DNA from: Spirochaetaceae bacterium
GTDB lineage: Bacteria > Spirochaetota > Spirochaetia > Treponematales > Treponemataceae
Direction of reading: 5' to 3'
Length of the DNA: 64,000 nt
NCBI GenBank assembly: GCA_017622235.1
Contig: JAGARN010000002.1
Span: 105,458-169,457 of the forward strand
Shown: piece by piece, positions 53,891-63,038 of the stretch
How the letters are laid out: every line of letters starts with the position of its first letter
Position numbering within the stretch: the first letter of the stretch is position 1
Notes under the pieces: generated by a model
Told to the model about the DNA's origin: nothing
What the model saw: the letters and a program-made list of their open reading frames with translations, nothing else
Database searches by the model: none
Translations under genes and position numbers: made by a program

Positions 53891-54886
53891 TTATCTTTTT
53901 TCTAAATAATTCTTTATTGCTTCCGCCACAATCCTTGCTAATTCTACCGGCACTGCGTTTCCTACCATTTTATAACCATCATCAACATCAGTATAAATAA
54001 ATTCAAAATCATCAGGAAATCCTTGAACTCTAGCACATTCTCTGACAGTTAAGCGTCTATATAGATTTTCTTTTCCTTCAACGAATTGACACTTATTTAA
54101 TCCAATTTTTTCCATCTTAGGAGCTTGAGGATGTAATTGACATTGCCTACCACTTGCTTGAACTGTAAAAGCGGGTTCATTCCATGAACGGACGCGATTT
54201 CTACTCATAAATATTGTAGAATATGCTCCTATAAAATATTCATGATTCAAAATCTCAAGTTTTCCATTTGTTTTATTCTTTGATAAAGCAGGAATTTCCT
54301 TTCCATGCAAATCCCCAATAGCATCTTTTAAGGTTTTCTTACTTTCACTAGTAGCCGTTGTTGGACTTGGAAATTGAAATTTTATATTTAAATCATTTCT
54401 AAACCCAATATAAAAAACTCGTTTTCTATCTTGAGGTACACCATAATCAGAAGCGTTTACAAGTGTCACAGAAACATCATATCCGCATTCTTTAAACATA
54501 CCTAAAATATTTTGAACAGCCTCAGAATGTCTATTTGCTAACATTCCAGAAACATTTTCAGCTAAAAAAAACTTTGGTTTTTTATCTTTTAAAATTCGTA
54601 TATAGTCAAAAAATAGCTGACCACGTGAATCATTAATTCCACGAAGAGAACCTGCTTCACTCCAACTTTGACAAGGAGGTCCTCCAATAATTCCGTCGAT
54701 ATCAGAAGGAAAATCTGATTCTTTTATGTTTCTTATATCACCTTTTATTAAAGGAGCTTTATGATTTTTTTCGTATGTATCCCAAATTGTTTTGTCATAT
54801 TCATTTGCCATTGCAATTTCAAAACCAGCTTTTTCAAATCCTAAATCTAATCCACCTGCACCAGAAAATAAACTAATTACTTTCAT
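53891..54886 (-). CDS. C5-cytosine DNA methyltransferase (type II)
   Basis: 331 residues from ATG 54886 (GAAGGTGA before it). It has the C5 methyltransferase motifs in order: [18 protein letters not shown] (SAM), the catalytic [17 protein letters not shown] with the Glu just before it, [12 protein letters not shown] and [17 protein letters not shown]. The target-recognition part is about residues 185-260. It overlaps the adjacent restriction nuclease gene by 14 bases, so the two form a restriction-modification system. If the partner is NgoPII-like, the site would be GGCC. Confidence 0.93.
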   Translation of the reverse strand: MKVISLFSGAGGLDLGFEKAGFEIAMANEYDKTIWDTYEKNHKAPLIKGDIRNIKESDFPSDIDGIIGGPPCQSWSEAGSLRGINDSRGQLFFDYIRILKDKKPKFFLAENVSGMLANRHSEAVQNILGMFKECGYDVSVTLVNASDYGVPQDRKRVFYIGFRNDLNIKFQFPSPTTATSESKKTLKDAIGDLHGKEIPALSKNKTNGKLEILNHEYFIGAYSTIFMSRNRVRSWNEPAFTVQASGRQCQLHPQAPKMEKIGLNKCQFVEGKENLYRRLTVRECARVQGFPDDFEFIYTDVDDGYKMVGNAVPVELARIVAEAIKNYLEKR

Positions 54887-55745
54887 TTTTTTCACCTTCA
54901 ACAAAAAATGAAATAAGTTTAGCTGGAACCAATCTACTAGGATTATCAGGATTGTTAATTTTAATATTTTTTATGGATAAATTATTATTTTGACAAGACA
55001 AATTTTCTAATTCTAAATAATTTTCAAAAGAATAATATTTCTCTTCATTAATAATACACATAAAATTAAAATCTTTTGAATCATCTCTTTCATAATGTTT
55101 TTCAAATGTTTTAAAAGGATTTTCAATTCCCCACATTCCACGAACTCTTAAATATGTTATTCCTAATGGATCAACTCGATTTACATGACCAAGTTCGTTT
55201 GTTTCTGTAAATTCTATATATGGAATACTTTCAACACCTTCTTTTATTGTATTTTTTATTTTTTCATAAACTTCCTTAGAAGCACAATAATCTTCCCCGT
55301 AAACAAAAGCCAATGATGATAACCTTTCAGTTTTTTTATTTAATACACCAACTGCATAAATTATATCTTTTTCTGTCCAAGTTTCTGCTTCACGACATGC
55401 AGTTGAAATCATCGGACTATCAGAATAAAGTTTATGCTTTGGGTAACTTGAATTTAAAGCAAGAGCGGAATTTTTACTCTCTATTTTCTTTACCTCTATT
55501 GCATCTCCTCCCCAAAGCATTGCATCTGGTGGATTATTTTGATTTCCTGTATAGCTAAATGTATTCTGAATCATTGCATCTCTAACTTCTGAACTAACAT
55601 CTTCTAAAACACCTGCAAATAAATCTTTTATGTATTCTTCCAATGATTCACCCATGTTATTGGCTCGATTTCTACTTAATGCATATTGTTTCAATTTATA
55701 TTGGGGATTTGTTACTAAATTACAAATTGCATTAATTATGTTCAT
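54873..55745 (-). CDS. type II restriction endonuclease, NgoPII-like
   Basis: 290 residues from ATG 55745 (AAAGGAG upstream). It is upstream of and overlaps the C5-methyltransferase gene. A PD-(D/E)XK nuclease site is visible near residue 80 ([16 protein letters not shown]). The start [14 protein letters not shown] and size suggest the NgoPII family, whose members cut GGCC; that assignment is from memory of the family and is moderate. The other possibility is a nuclease of different specificity with the same fold. Confidence 0.72.
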   Translation of the reverse strand: MNIINAICNLVTNPQYKLKQYALSRNRANNMGESLEEYIKDLFAGVLEDVSSEVRDAMIQNTFSYTGNQNNPPDAMLWGGDAIEVKKIESKNSALALNSSYPKHKLYSDSPMISTACREAETWTEKDIIYAVGVLNKKTERLSSLAFVYGEDYCASKEVYEKIKNTIKEGVESIPYIEFTETNELGHVNRVDPLGITYLRVRGMWGIENPFKTFEKHYERDDSKDFNFMCIINEEKYYSFENYLELENLSCQNNNLSIKNIKINNPDNPSRLVPAKLISFFVEGEKNESN

Positions 55746-55850
55746 CAATGTGCTCCTTTACAATTGTATTATAATATACATCTTTACATTTGTATAGCTT
55801 TTATATTATATATTAATCATATCATATTTTTACACGCTTATCCACAAAAC

Positions 55851-56039
55851 CACATTCGCATTTTGCTTTTTGTAAAAAAAGATGATGCCGAAGGAACAGA
55901 CTTTTACTATCTTGGTAAAATGAATTATAATTCTTTTGAAGACACAACAATGAAATCTGGTGAATCTGTTGTAAAAATTCGCTTTGAGATGGAAACACCT
56001 GTTCCACAAAACCCATTTAATTATCTAGAAGGAGCCTAA
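55851..56039 (+). pseudogene. 3' remnant of a DUF3427/helicase-type gene
   Basis: The frame encodes ILLFVKKDDAEGTDFYYLG then VKIRFEMETPVPQNPFNYL, the end of the DUF3427 domain usually found at the C-terminus of DEAD/DEAH helicases. The frame runs upstream to 55764, but the first 30 codons are random-looking and AT-rich. No helicase domain is present, so the gene is truncated at its 5' side, next to the restriction nuclease gene. The NUDIX gene starts 6 bases later. Confidence 0.6.
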
Positions 56040-56045
56040 CCCAAA

Positions 56046-56471
56046 ATGCAAGAACAATCCCCAAAAACCATCCACGTAGTTGCCGCCATTATTTTCCGTA
56101 CTAACCCTGAAAAACCATCGCAAAAACAACTTCTTGCAACACAGCGAAGCTACGGAGAATTCAAAGGTGGCTGGGAATTTCCTGGAGGAAAAATCGAAGA
56201 TGGCGAAACTCCAGAAGCGGCTCTAAAGCGAGAAATTAAAGAAGAACTTGCGGCCCAAATCCAAGTGAAAAATCTGCTTCACACAATTGTATATGATTAC
56301 CCAACTTTTCATCTTTCTATGCAATGTTTTGAATGTGAACTTTTGGGTCAAAAAGAAATCTCTTTGCTAGAACACAATGCTGCAAAATGGCTTGATAAAA
56401 CAAATCTTTACAGCGTAAACTGGCTCCCCGCCGACGTAGAAATTCTTCCTAAAATTGAAGAATTGTTGTAG
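56046..56471 (+). CDS. NUDIX hydrolase, MutT-like
   Basis: 141 residues. The NUDIX box is complete: GGKIEDGETPEAALKREIKE followed by EL, fitting GX5EX7REUXEEXGU. The protein matches 8-oxo-dGTP diphosphatase or (deoxy)nucleoside triphosphate pyrophosphohydrolase length, with LLATQRSYGEFKGGWEFPGG before the box. It probably removes oxidised or unusual nucleotides. It directly follows the DUF3427 remnant, an association known in some helicase operons. Confidence 0.87.
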   Translation: MQEQSPKTIHVVAAIIFRTNPEKPSQKQLLATQRSYGEFKGGWEFPGGKIEDGETPEAALKREIKEELAAQIQVKNLLHTIVYDYPTFHLSMQCFECELLGQKEISLLEHNAAKWLDKTNLYSVNWLPADVEILPKIEELL

Positions 56472-56542
56472 ACAGGAGGGGGAAAGCCTTCCCCTCGCTC
56501 CAAAGTCCTCGCTTTCGCTCCGGTCTTTTCCGCTACCCCCTT
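56472..56542. repeat. GC-rich intergenic element
   Basis: Between two convergent genes lies a compact stretch that contrasts with the AT-rich surroundings. It contains a hairpin (GAGGGGG... / ...CCCCTC) and repeated CGCTCC / TCGCT words (for example CCTCGCTTTCGCTCCGG). It may be a dispersed repeat or a bidirectional terminator without a T-run. No second copy was found in the window. Confidence 0.4.
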
Positions 56543-58093
56543 CTATCTTGTAAACAACTTCACTTTTTCGGTTTTACCACGAATATCTGCTTCGTCAACA
56601 AACACAAAATCATTTTGCCCCATAGAATTCTCGCCAACCACAGATTCCAAAATCAACTGGCAGGTGCTTTCCGAAATAAGCAAATCTTTTTGGTAAGATT
56701 TACAAAGACTTTCTATGCGGCTGGCTGTGTTTACGGTGTCCCCTATTACTGTGTATTCTATGCGATTTTCCGCCCCAATGTTACCGGCCAAAACGTCTCC
56801 AGAATGTAAGCCAATTCCAAAAGCAATTTGAGGAAAATCACTTCCTTCCAATTTTTTGTTCAAAGCAGCAAGAGCCTCTCTCATTTCCATTGCCGCATTA
56901 AAAGCATCCAAAGCATGATTTTCTGATTTTACAGGAGCGCCAAAAATTCCCATTACAGCGTCCCCAATATATTTGTTAATAATTCCGTGATTTTTAGAAA
57001 TGCACTTTTCCATTTCTGTAAAATATTTATTCAACAAAGAAACAACTTTTTCTGGACTCATAGATTCAGACATTGCGGTAAAATTTCTAATATCACAAAA
57101 CATAATTGTAACATTTCTAGTTTCGCCACCAAGAGCCACGTTCCCTTTTAAAAGATAATCTCGCACATTTGGATCAACAATTTTTCCAAAAGTAGAACGC
57201 ATAAATTCTTTTTCTTTGATTGACTCCGTCATATCATTAAAAGCGTCGCTCAAAACGCCCATTTCATCATTAGAAGAAATGTTTACTCTGTAATCATAAT
57301 TTCCTTTTTTAATTTCTTTTGTTTGAATTGTTAGTTTTTTCAAAGGAATTGTAAAAAGTTTCATAAAAACCACAGTCAGTGCTAATCCACTAAAAAGCAA
57401 AACAAAACTCATAACAATAGTATCAGAAGTGATTTTTATTCCGTAATTCAAATGCTCCGAAATATAAGCTGTTAATAAATATACAATTGGGAAAAAACAA
57501 ATTGAAATATACAAAACAACAAACATCAAAGTTAAAGAAAGATTTTTTACCCCAGGAATTTTTGTTACTTCGCCCTTTGGAAAAAGTTTTGGTAAAACAG
57601 TTGCTCTATTTACAGTTGCCAAAACCAAATACGAAACAATAAAACTAAAAATCCCTTCAAGTGCCAAAAACAAAAGAGAATTTACAATAATATAAAATAC
57701 TTTAATAGAAAGAACATGTTTTGCATAAAAAAGCACAATCAATTCTGCAAAAAAAGTTAAAATCCAGCCAAAAGCTCCAAGAAAAGAAAATCGTAAAGGC
57801 AAATTAATAATTTTTTTAGCAATTTCATCTTCTTTTTTTGCAAACAAAATAGAAAAACAATCTTTTAAACAGATTCCCGAAGGAATCACAAAACACAAAA
57901 CTGTAATAAAATTTATTAACCATTGATTTTCGTCTGTAAAAGCTATCCATTTTACCATGCTATCTTCATTAACTGTTGGAAACGTTACAGTTGCCATTGG
58001 AATAAACATAATCATCAAATTGGCAAACAAAATGCTAGCATAATAAATCAAAGAAATCTTGAAACAATATTTTTTGTTGATATTTGAAATCAT
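56543..58093 (-). CDS. class III adenylate/guanylate cyclase with HAMP
   Basis: 516 residues from ATG 58093, preceded by AGAGGAAC; an in-frame TTG at 58138 has no ribosome site. About six or seven membrane segments in the first 265 residues, a HAMP domain (about 245-300, containing KGNYDYRVNISSNDEMGVLS) and a class III cyclase domain: metal-binding FCDIRNFTAMSESMSPEKV and GDAVMGIFGAPVKSENH, with NRIEYTVIGDTVNTASRIES. It makes a cyclic nucleotide, probably cAMP, in response to a membrane-sensed signal. No receptor or effector gene is adjacent. Confidence 0.88.
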   Translation of the reverse strand: MISNINKKYCFKISLIYYASILFANLMIMFIPMATVTFPTVNEDSMVKWIAFTDENQWLINFITVLCFVIPSGICLKDCFSILFAKKEDEIAKKIINLPLRFSFLGAFGWILTFFAELIVLFYAKHVLSIKVFYIIVNSLLFLALEGIFSFIVSYLVLATVNRATVLPKLFPKGEVTKIPGVKNLSLTLMFVVLYISICFFPIVYLLTAYISEHLNYGIKITSDTIVMSFVLLFSGLALTVVFMKLFTIPLKKLTIQTKEIKKGNYDYRVNISSNDEMGVLSDAFNDMTESIKEKEFMRSTFGKIVDPNVRDYLLKGNVALGGETRNVTIMFCDIRNFTAMSESMSPEKVVSLLNKYFTEMEKCISKNHGIINKYIGDAVMGIFGAPVKSENHALDAFNAAMEMREALAALNKKLEGSDFPQIAFGIGLHSGDVLAGNIGAENRIEYTVIGDTVNTASRIESLCKSYQKDLLISESTCQLILESVVGENSMGQNDFVFVDEADIRGKTEKVKLFTR

Positions 58094-58147
58094 AAAAAGA
58101 GTTCCTCTTGGTTTGTGTTCAATTCTTTTATCAAACAAAAAAAATAG

Positions 58148-58897
58148 CTATTGATTTGAAACAGCAACAGATAAATCAAATTCTAATATAGGGTTATCCA
58201 TATTTTTATTTGATAAAGATTTTATTTCTATTTTCGATTCTGGTATTTCAAGCCCCCAATTATCCCAGCCAAAGTAATTATTTCGAGCAAACAGTTCTAT
58301 TTTTTTTTGTTCTGGAAACATTTTCGTTATACCTTCAATAACTTCTAAAGGTTTTTCACTATGCTGACTACGTGGAACAGAAACTAATTGTCGTATATTT
58401 CTTGCACCACGAGGAGTTGGTATACATCCTTTTTTTAAAACTATGCAAAACTCCGTTTGCGATAAAGTATATCTTCCAGGATTATGAATCTGTTTATCCC
58501 AGACAAAGGCAACTGTTTTATATTCAAACCCCCATGCAACTCCCAATTCAATGGAATTCGCAAATTGAGGACCCGTTGTCCACATAAATAATAAGCAATT
58601 GTTATCTGCAATAGAATTTATATCAAGTTTTTTCAAATCTTTTAATTTCACAGTAGGATATTTGAAAGATGCTGAACTAATAAAAATATTTTTTTCAAAA
58701 CCCGTATTTATAGTTTTTATACTTGACTTATCATATTGCATTTTTCCACCATAATCCCAAGGGGGATCTGCATATATAATTTGATATTTTTCATTTGGTA
58801 ATACAGGATATAGGTCTTCTAATGGATTTATTTTTGTTTTTTTCTTTGCTTCTATATTATATTTTGAATATCCCGAAACATGTGTATTTTCAGCCAT
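58148..58897 (-). CDS. MT-A70-family adenine DNA methyltransferase (MunI-type modification)
   Basis: 249 residues from ATG 58897 (AAGGAAGGAAG before it); the frame runs to 58981 but would cover the operator. The MT-A70 catalytic site is YADPPWDYGG. The conserved C-terminal region includes SRSQHSEKP-like VPRSQHSEKPLEVIEG and LFARNNYFGWDNWG. It would methylate N6 of adenine. The neighbouring restriction nuclease is MunI-like, so this gene probably protects CAATTG sites. It is divergent from the controller-like XRE gene. Confidence 0.88.
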   Translation of the reverse strand: MAENTHVSGYSKYNIEAKKKTKINPLEDLYPVLPNEKYQIIYADPPWDYGGKMQYDKSSIKTINTGFEKNIFISSASFKYPTVKLKDLKKLDINSIADNNCLLFMWTTGPQFANSIELGVAWGFEYKTVAFVWDKQIHNPGRYTLSQTEFCIVLKKGCIPTPRGARNIRQLVSVPRSQHSEKPLEVIEGITKMFPEQKKIELFARNNYFGWDNWGLEIPESKIEIKSLSNKNMDNPILEFDLSVAVSNQ

Positions 58898-58943
58898 TTC
58901 TTCCTTCCTTCGAGTAGTATAACAACAAAACAATAAACAATCA

Positions 58944-58984
58944 ATAATGTTACTTATAAACCGTTGTGTTTTAAGTAACATTAT
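58944..58984. promoter_or_regulatory. 13-bp inverted repeat between methylase and controller genes
   Basis: ATAATGTTACTTA (58944-58956) and its exact reverse complement (58972-58984) are separated by 15 bases. The element lies between the divergent methyltransferase and XRE genes. It is a good candidate C-box/operator for the XRE protein, by analogy with controller proteins of restriction systems. Confidence 0.65.
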
Positions 58985-59000
58985 CTTATTCTCATTTAGT

Positions 59001-59219
59001 ATGATGGATGGTTCAATAAAAAGCCAATTTGGGAAACGTATTCAAACTTTAAGAAAACAACTTGGATTAAGTCAAGAAAGGTTTTCTTTGAAAATTGAAA
59101 TGGACAGAACTTACTATGCTTCTGTTGAAAATGGAAAAAGAAATATTTCTTTAGAAAATATAAAAAAAATTGCTGATGGTTTTAATATTTCCATTTCCAA
59201 ATTATTTGAGGAGATTTAA
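59001..59219 (+). CDS. XRE controller-like protein of the MunI-type system
   Basis: 72 residues from ATG 59001 (a second ATG is 3 bases on). It is almost only a helix-turn-helix domain (RIQTLRKQLGLSQERFSLKI, then YYASVENGKRNISLENIKKI), the size and fold of restriction-modification controller (C) proteins. No ribosome site precedes it, so translation may be leaderless. The nuclease gene starts 2 bases after its stop, with its ribosome site GAGGAG inside this gene. It probably delays nuclease expression while methylation is established. Confidence 0.82.
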   Translation: MMDGSIKSQFGKRIQTLRKQLGLSQERFSLKIEMDRTYYASVENGKRNISLENIKKIADGFNISISKLFEEI

Positions 59220-59221
59220 AT

Positions 59222-59830
59222 TTGGGACATAAGGAATTAAGTAGCAGAGAGAATTGGGAATCAAAATCAGGAAAAAAAGCTCAAATAGCAGAACAAAATT
59301 TAATTAAGGCTTTCGAGAATCATTTTTTTAAAAGTGATTTTGAAATCATAGATCACCCAGCTCAATTAAAGAATTTATATTCACAAGTAAATCTTTCTAA
59401 AGAAGAAGAGAAACAAATATATAATCCAAATATCGATATATCAGAAAAGAAATGGGGTGTATCACCTGATTTTGCAATAAAAAATAATAAAACCCAAAAG
59501 ATACTATTTGGAGAAATAAAACGTCAAGACGGTTGGGTTGAAGGGAAAAGTCCTAATGCTGGAAGGGGAAATGCTCATGAACGACTATGTAAATTATTTA
59601 CTCCAGGATTATTAAAGGCTTACAGGACAATAAGTAAAATTGACGATCAAAATTTTTTACCTTTTTGGGTGGTATTTCAAGGAGATATAACTCGTGATCC
59701 CAAACGTGTTCGCGAAATTACGTATTGGTTTGACACATATAAGAGAAACTATTTCTTTTGGAGACCAACTATGACAGATCAAGACTTAATTCAGTTTTTC
59801 GAAAAATGGATAAAACAATATCTATTATAA
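59222..59830 (+). CDS. MunI-like restriction endonuclease (CAATTG)
   Basis: 202 residues from a TTG at 59222, the same length as MunI. Long stretches match what I know of MunI: WGVSPDFAIKNNKTQKILFG, GEIKRQDGWVEGK, NAGRGNAHERLCKLFTPGLL and GDITRDPKRVREITYW. The catalytic residues fall at Asp83 and Glu98, the positions known for MunI, in PD-X14-EIK order. MunI cuts C^AATTG. Together with the MT-A70 methylase and controller-like gene, this is a complete type II system. The source by transfer is likely, because the start codon and base use differ from the core genes. Confidence 0.92.
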   Translation: MGHKELSSRENWESKSGKKAQIAEQNLIKAFENHFFKSDFEIIDHPAQLKNLYSQVNLSKEEEKQIYNPNIDISEKKWGVSPDFAIKNNKTQKILFGEIKRQDGWVEGKSPNAGRGNAHERLCKLFTPGLLKAYRTISKIDDQNFLPFWVVFQGDITRDPKRVREITYWFDTYKRNYFFWRPTMTDQDLIQFFEKWIKQYLL

Positions 59831-59861
59831 TTTGCAAAATATCCTTTTGCTATTTATGTTT

Positions 59862-59923
59862 TAACACTTTTTTGCCCCTAGAAAAATGTAAGTTTTATTG
59901 ATTTTTCTCTTAGAAAAGTGTTA
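59862..59923. repeat. inverted repeat upstream of the BspA-like gene
   Basis: TAACACTTTT (59862-59871) and AAAAGTGTTA (59914-59923) form 10-bp arms 42 bases apart. The right part (TAGAAAAGTGTTAT, 59911-59924) recurs at 63637-63650 and is followed in both places by a base and CTTT. It may be a shared regulatory site or a trace of an element; I cannot tell. Confidence 0.4.
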
Positions 59924-60028
59924 TCCTTTCTTTTATGTTAAGAAATCTTTATGATAACTTGGTTACATGGAAAAGATTGGCTCTTATCTGTGTTTGGAAA
60001 AATAAAATTTTGCAAAGAGGATTCTAAA

Positions 60029-61485
60029 ATGAAAACACAAAGCAAAAAATTGGTACTGGCAGCCATTGCCCTGATGGCACTGGTAACAATAGCCCTGCCG
60101 CTAGTTGGTTGCAAGAATGACACAACATCCTTCACAGAACCAGTAGAGTATACAGTTACCTTCAACACTAACGGAAGTACTGAGGTAGAAAGTCAAACAG
60201 TACAAAGTGGAGCCACCTTAAGTAGACCAGCTGGTACTCCTTCTAGGGAAGGTTATGAGTTTTTAGGTTGGTACAGCGAGTTTGACTTCACCAACCCCTA
60301 TGACTTTAACAGTCCCGTAACAAGCAACTTTATCCTATATGCCAACTGGAAAGTTGAAATTACTCCCGAAGAGGATGATGTAATTGATAAACTTACTGGA
60401 GATGGTCTTTACACCCTTGTGGCAACAGGTGACTGGATGAATCCACAAGCAATTTGGACTGATTTGATAGCCGCTGGAATTACCGCAAAGATAAACCTAG
60501 ACCTAAGAGATGTTACTGCTCTTATAAACATTGGTAATCAGGCATTTTCTGCTTGGGAAAATTTAACAGACATAAAACTCCCCGACTCTGTGACAAGCAT
60601 TGGTAAATATGCATTCAGTGGATGTAGCAGATTAACAGGCATAAGAATTCCCGATTCTGTGACAACCATTGAAGAATTTGCCTTCCAGAATTGTAGTAGC
60701 TTAGTAAGCATAACCATTCCTAATGGGTGCAAACTCTTAAAGAACGAATATTCTATGACTGCAACAGTTTAAAAACCATAACTCTTCCAGACAATTTGGA
60801 AAGCATTGGTGAATATGCATTCAGTGGATGTAGCAGCTTAACAGGCATAAGTCTTCCTGAATCTGTGACAACCATTAATAACGAAGCCTTCGGTAGATGT
60901 AACAGCCTAACAACCATTACCATTCCCAGTGGAGTGAAAAATCTTAGCAACAGGATATTTTTTGAATGCAGAAATTTGGAAAGCATAACTCTTCACGAAA
61001 ATCTTGAAAGTATTGAAGGGAGTGCATTCAGTGGATGTATTAGCTTAAAAAGCATAAATCTTCCCAATAGTCTTACAAGCATTGGTAGATTTGCATTTGG
61101 TAATTGTAGCAGTTTAACAGAGATATCCATTCCCAACAATGTAACATCCATTGGGGAGCTCGCTTTTTATGGATGTAAAAATTTAAAAAAAATTAGTATT
61201 TCCGGCAAAGTGACAAGCATAGGTGACGAGACATTCTTAGAATGTTACGAATTAGAAACCATAAATCTTCCTGATTCTGTAGAAAGCATTGGCAAAAAAG
61301 CGTTTTGTTTTTGTAGAAAATTAGTTACGCTTAAGATAGAAGCAGAAAATCCACCACAATTGGGAGAAAATGTATTTGAAGAAGTCACAAGTGATTTTAG
61401 AATACAGGTACCGAATAATTCTGTAGCTAGTTACAAGGCGGCAGATGGTTGGAATGTTTATGCTGAAAAGATTGTAGGGTATTAA
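60029..61485 (+). pseudogene. BspA-like leucine-rich lipoprotein, frameshifted
   Basis: One gene in two frames. Part 1 starts at ATG 60029 with AGAGGA upstream and a lipobox (LPLVGCKN). It has a Listeria-Bacteroides repeat domain (YTVTFNTNGSTEVESQTVQS, ending LYANW), then the first treponemal-type BspA leucine-rich repeats (LPDSVTSIGKYAFSGCSRL). At 60725-60727 a GGG appears where the repeats need GGGG, moving the frame; after it the repeats continue in the +1-shifted frame to 61485 (LPDNLESIGEYAFSGCSSL), ending KIVGY. About 480 residues if repaired. These surface proteins bind host or bacterial surfaces. It may be a true pseudogene or a sequence error. Confidence 0.85.
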
Positions 61486-61521
61486 AATATCCTTTTCAGT
61501 ATTCGTTAAAATTTATACGAT

Positions 61522-61552
61522 AGGAACTTGCCTTTGGGTAAGTTCCTTTTTT
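61522..61552 (+). terminator. terminator after the BspA-like gene
   Basis: AGGAACTTGCC (61522-61532) pairs with GGTAAGTTCCT (61537-61547), one G-U pair, followed by TTTTT. It lies 36 bases after the stop. The 117 bases between it and the next gene hold nothing I can assign. Confidence 0.85.
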
Positions 61553-61669
61553 GTGGACTTGGGGGTTGAAGTTGTTGCTCCTTCTCCAACTAAAAATCTA
61601 GCCGGATTAATTATTTCTATTCGCCACACTTGTCCCATAGAACTGCTACATAAAAAACAACACCCCTCT

Positions 61670-62623
61670 CTACTCTTTCTTTTTTTTCTGGTCAAGTAAA
61701 CTGTTTCTTTCCCAAAAAACGCCGTCGGAATAGCCTTGAATTGAAGAATCTTTTTCTGCCATTAGTAAACGTTTTTCTGCCCACAAGCAATATTCTTGGT
61801 TCATTTCGATTCCGCAATAATTTCTTCCAAGTTTTTTTGCCACAACGCTTGTAGTTCCGCTTCCTAAAAATGGGTCAAAAACTATATCGCCCGGTTTTGA
61901 AGAAGCCAAAATTAGTTTTGCATAAAGTTTTTCTGGTTTTTGAGTTGGATGATCTGTGTTTTCGCTCATTGACCAAAATGGAATTGAAATATCGTCCCAA
62001 AAATTTGAAGGATAAGTGATTCTAAAGTTTCCATCTTCGCTTTGATTCCAATCTTTTGGTTTTCCATCCACTTTGTATGGAGCAATGACTTTGCGTTTCA
62101 TTTTTACCGATTCAACATCAAAATAATAATCCTTTGGATTTTTTACCGCAAACCAAATATCTTCCATTCCGTTTTTCCAATTTGATTTTGCACCACGGCC
62201 TTTTTCACGCTGCCAAGTAATTCTGTTCAAAATAGATAATTCTTTTTCAATAGCCCGCTGCAAAGAGGATGTACATTTCCAGTCGCCACACATATAAAGA
62301 GAACCATTTGGCTTTAATTTTTTACATACTTGTGGAAACCAAGTTTCCAAATATTCGTCAAAAGATTCATCGCTGCGAGAATTAAATTTAAATCCATTAA
62401 AATTTTTTGTAAGATTGTACGGAGGGTCAATAATAATCAAATCTGCAAAATTATCCGGAACAAATTCCAACATCTTCAAAACGTCCCCATTCAATGTTTT
62501 GTTCAACACATCTGGATTTTCTTTTAATGTTTCTTCCGTTGCCAATCTGCTTTTCAATGATTCAATTTCTTCTATCGACAAGGTTAAAGTTCTATTGTTT
62601 TTTGCCCTCTCTTTTTGTTGCAT
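61670..62623 (-). CDS. beta-class N6-adenine/N4-cytosine DNA methyltransferase
   Basis: 317 residues from ATG 62623; ATG 62638 and an earlier frame to 62689 are possible, and none has a ribosome site. Motif IV DPPYNLTKNFNGF comes before motif I FDPFLGSGTTSVVAKKLG, the order of beta-class amino-methyltransferases. The middle region (IWFAVKNPKDYYFDVESVKM) is the target-recognition part. No restriction nuclease is adjacent, so it is an orphan methylase or a relic of a system. The recognised sequence is unknown. Confidence 0.87.
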   Translation of the reverse strand: MQQKERAKNNRTLTLSIEEIESLKSRLATEETLKENPDVLNKTLNGDVLKMLEFVPDNFADLIIIDPPYNLTKNFNGFKFNSRSDESFDEYLETWFPQVCKKLKPNGSLYMCGDWKCTSSLQRAIEKELSILNRITWQREKGRGAKSNWKNGMEDIWFAVKNPKDYYFDVESVKMKRKVIAPYKVDGKPKDWNQSEDGNFRITYPSNFWDDISIPFWSMSENTDHPTQKPEKLYAKLILASSKPGDIVFDPFLGSGTTSVVAKKLGRNYCGIEMNQEYCLWAEKRLLMAEKDSSIQGYSDGVFWERNSLLDQKKKKE

Positions 62624-62692
62624 AAAATTATTATACATACTAAATGGATTTTTTTGAACGAAAAAAGTAATGATTTTAGTATTAAACAATAG

Positions 62693-62815
62693 ATAATTTA
62701 TGCTAAAGGTTTTTGGAACATACCAATAAACATAATTGGTGAATGTACAGGACTTCCTATAGAAAGGATTGAACAGTTAGCAAAAGAAATAAAGACTGAA
62801 AACACACATGCCTAA
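62693..62815 (+). pseudogene. C-terminal remnant of an Rpn-type nuclease gene
   Basis: An open stretch of 40 codons after a stop encodes GFWNIPINIIGECTGLPIER then IEQLAKEIKT before TAA. This is the tail of Rpn (PD-(D/E)XK nuclease/transposase-like) proteins, which end in a TGL-x-IE-x-I motif. The catalytic part is missing. The GC-rich repeat begins 12 bases later. Confidence 0.5.
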
Positions 62816-62822
62816 TAGCACA

Positions 62823-62848
62823 AAAAAAGCCGTGACATACAACCTTGC
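62823..62848 (+). repeat. 26-base direct repeat, left copy
   Basis: The 26 bases starting AAAAAAGCCGTGACATAC match 63593-63618 at 24 positions. The two copies flank the GC-rich repeat and the truncated Rpn gene, 770 bases apart from start to start. Confidence 0.7.
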
Positions 62849-63014
62849 CTGCGTCCCTCTTGCCTTCCCCGGCTATTTCTACAGCTCCATTCCATGTGCG
62901 GTTTCCCGTTTTTATCGTACGGCGGTCGGTCTTCCACGTAACATAGAAAGATGGAATGTAAACATTTCCCGCCGCCGGCACGGAGGTCGGCAAACGGTGA
63001 CGTGTGCGACGTTT
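62827..63014 (-). repeat. GC-rich dispersed repeat, copy B
   Basis: On the minus strand it runs from a core at 63014-62963 (with CCGACCTCCGTG and GGCGGCGGGAAATG) to GTCACGGCTT at 62836-62827, as copy A at 4349-4504 does on the plus strand. Both copies share a 23-base section with one mismatch. Composition is much richer in GC than the surroundings. No convincing coding function; a frame of 87 codons on the minus strand lacks a ribosome site and family signal. The Rpn fragment starts right after it. Confidence 0.6.
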
Positions 63015-63038
63015 TTGCAAGGCAAAAACTCGCCGTCA

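Noticed and set aside
59837..61498. 13-base AAAATATCCTTTT occurring on both sides of the BspA-like gene
   Set aside because: Low-complexity AT-rich word; no further similarity at either copy, so chance is likely.
61513..61695. 60-codon minus-strand frame after the BspA-like gene
   Set aside because: It covers the terminator, overlaps the methyltransferase end, and has no ribosome site or recognisable family.
62757..63020. 87-codon minus-strand frame through the GC-rich repeat
   Set aside because: The composition reflects the repeat; there is no ribosome site, and copy A does not conserve the same frame.
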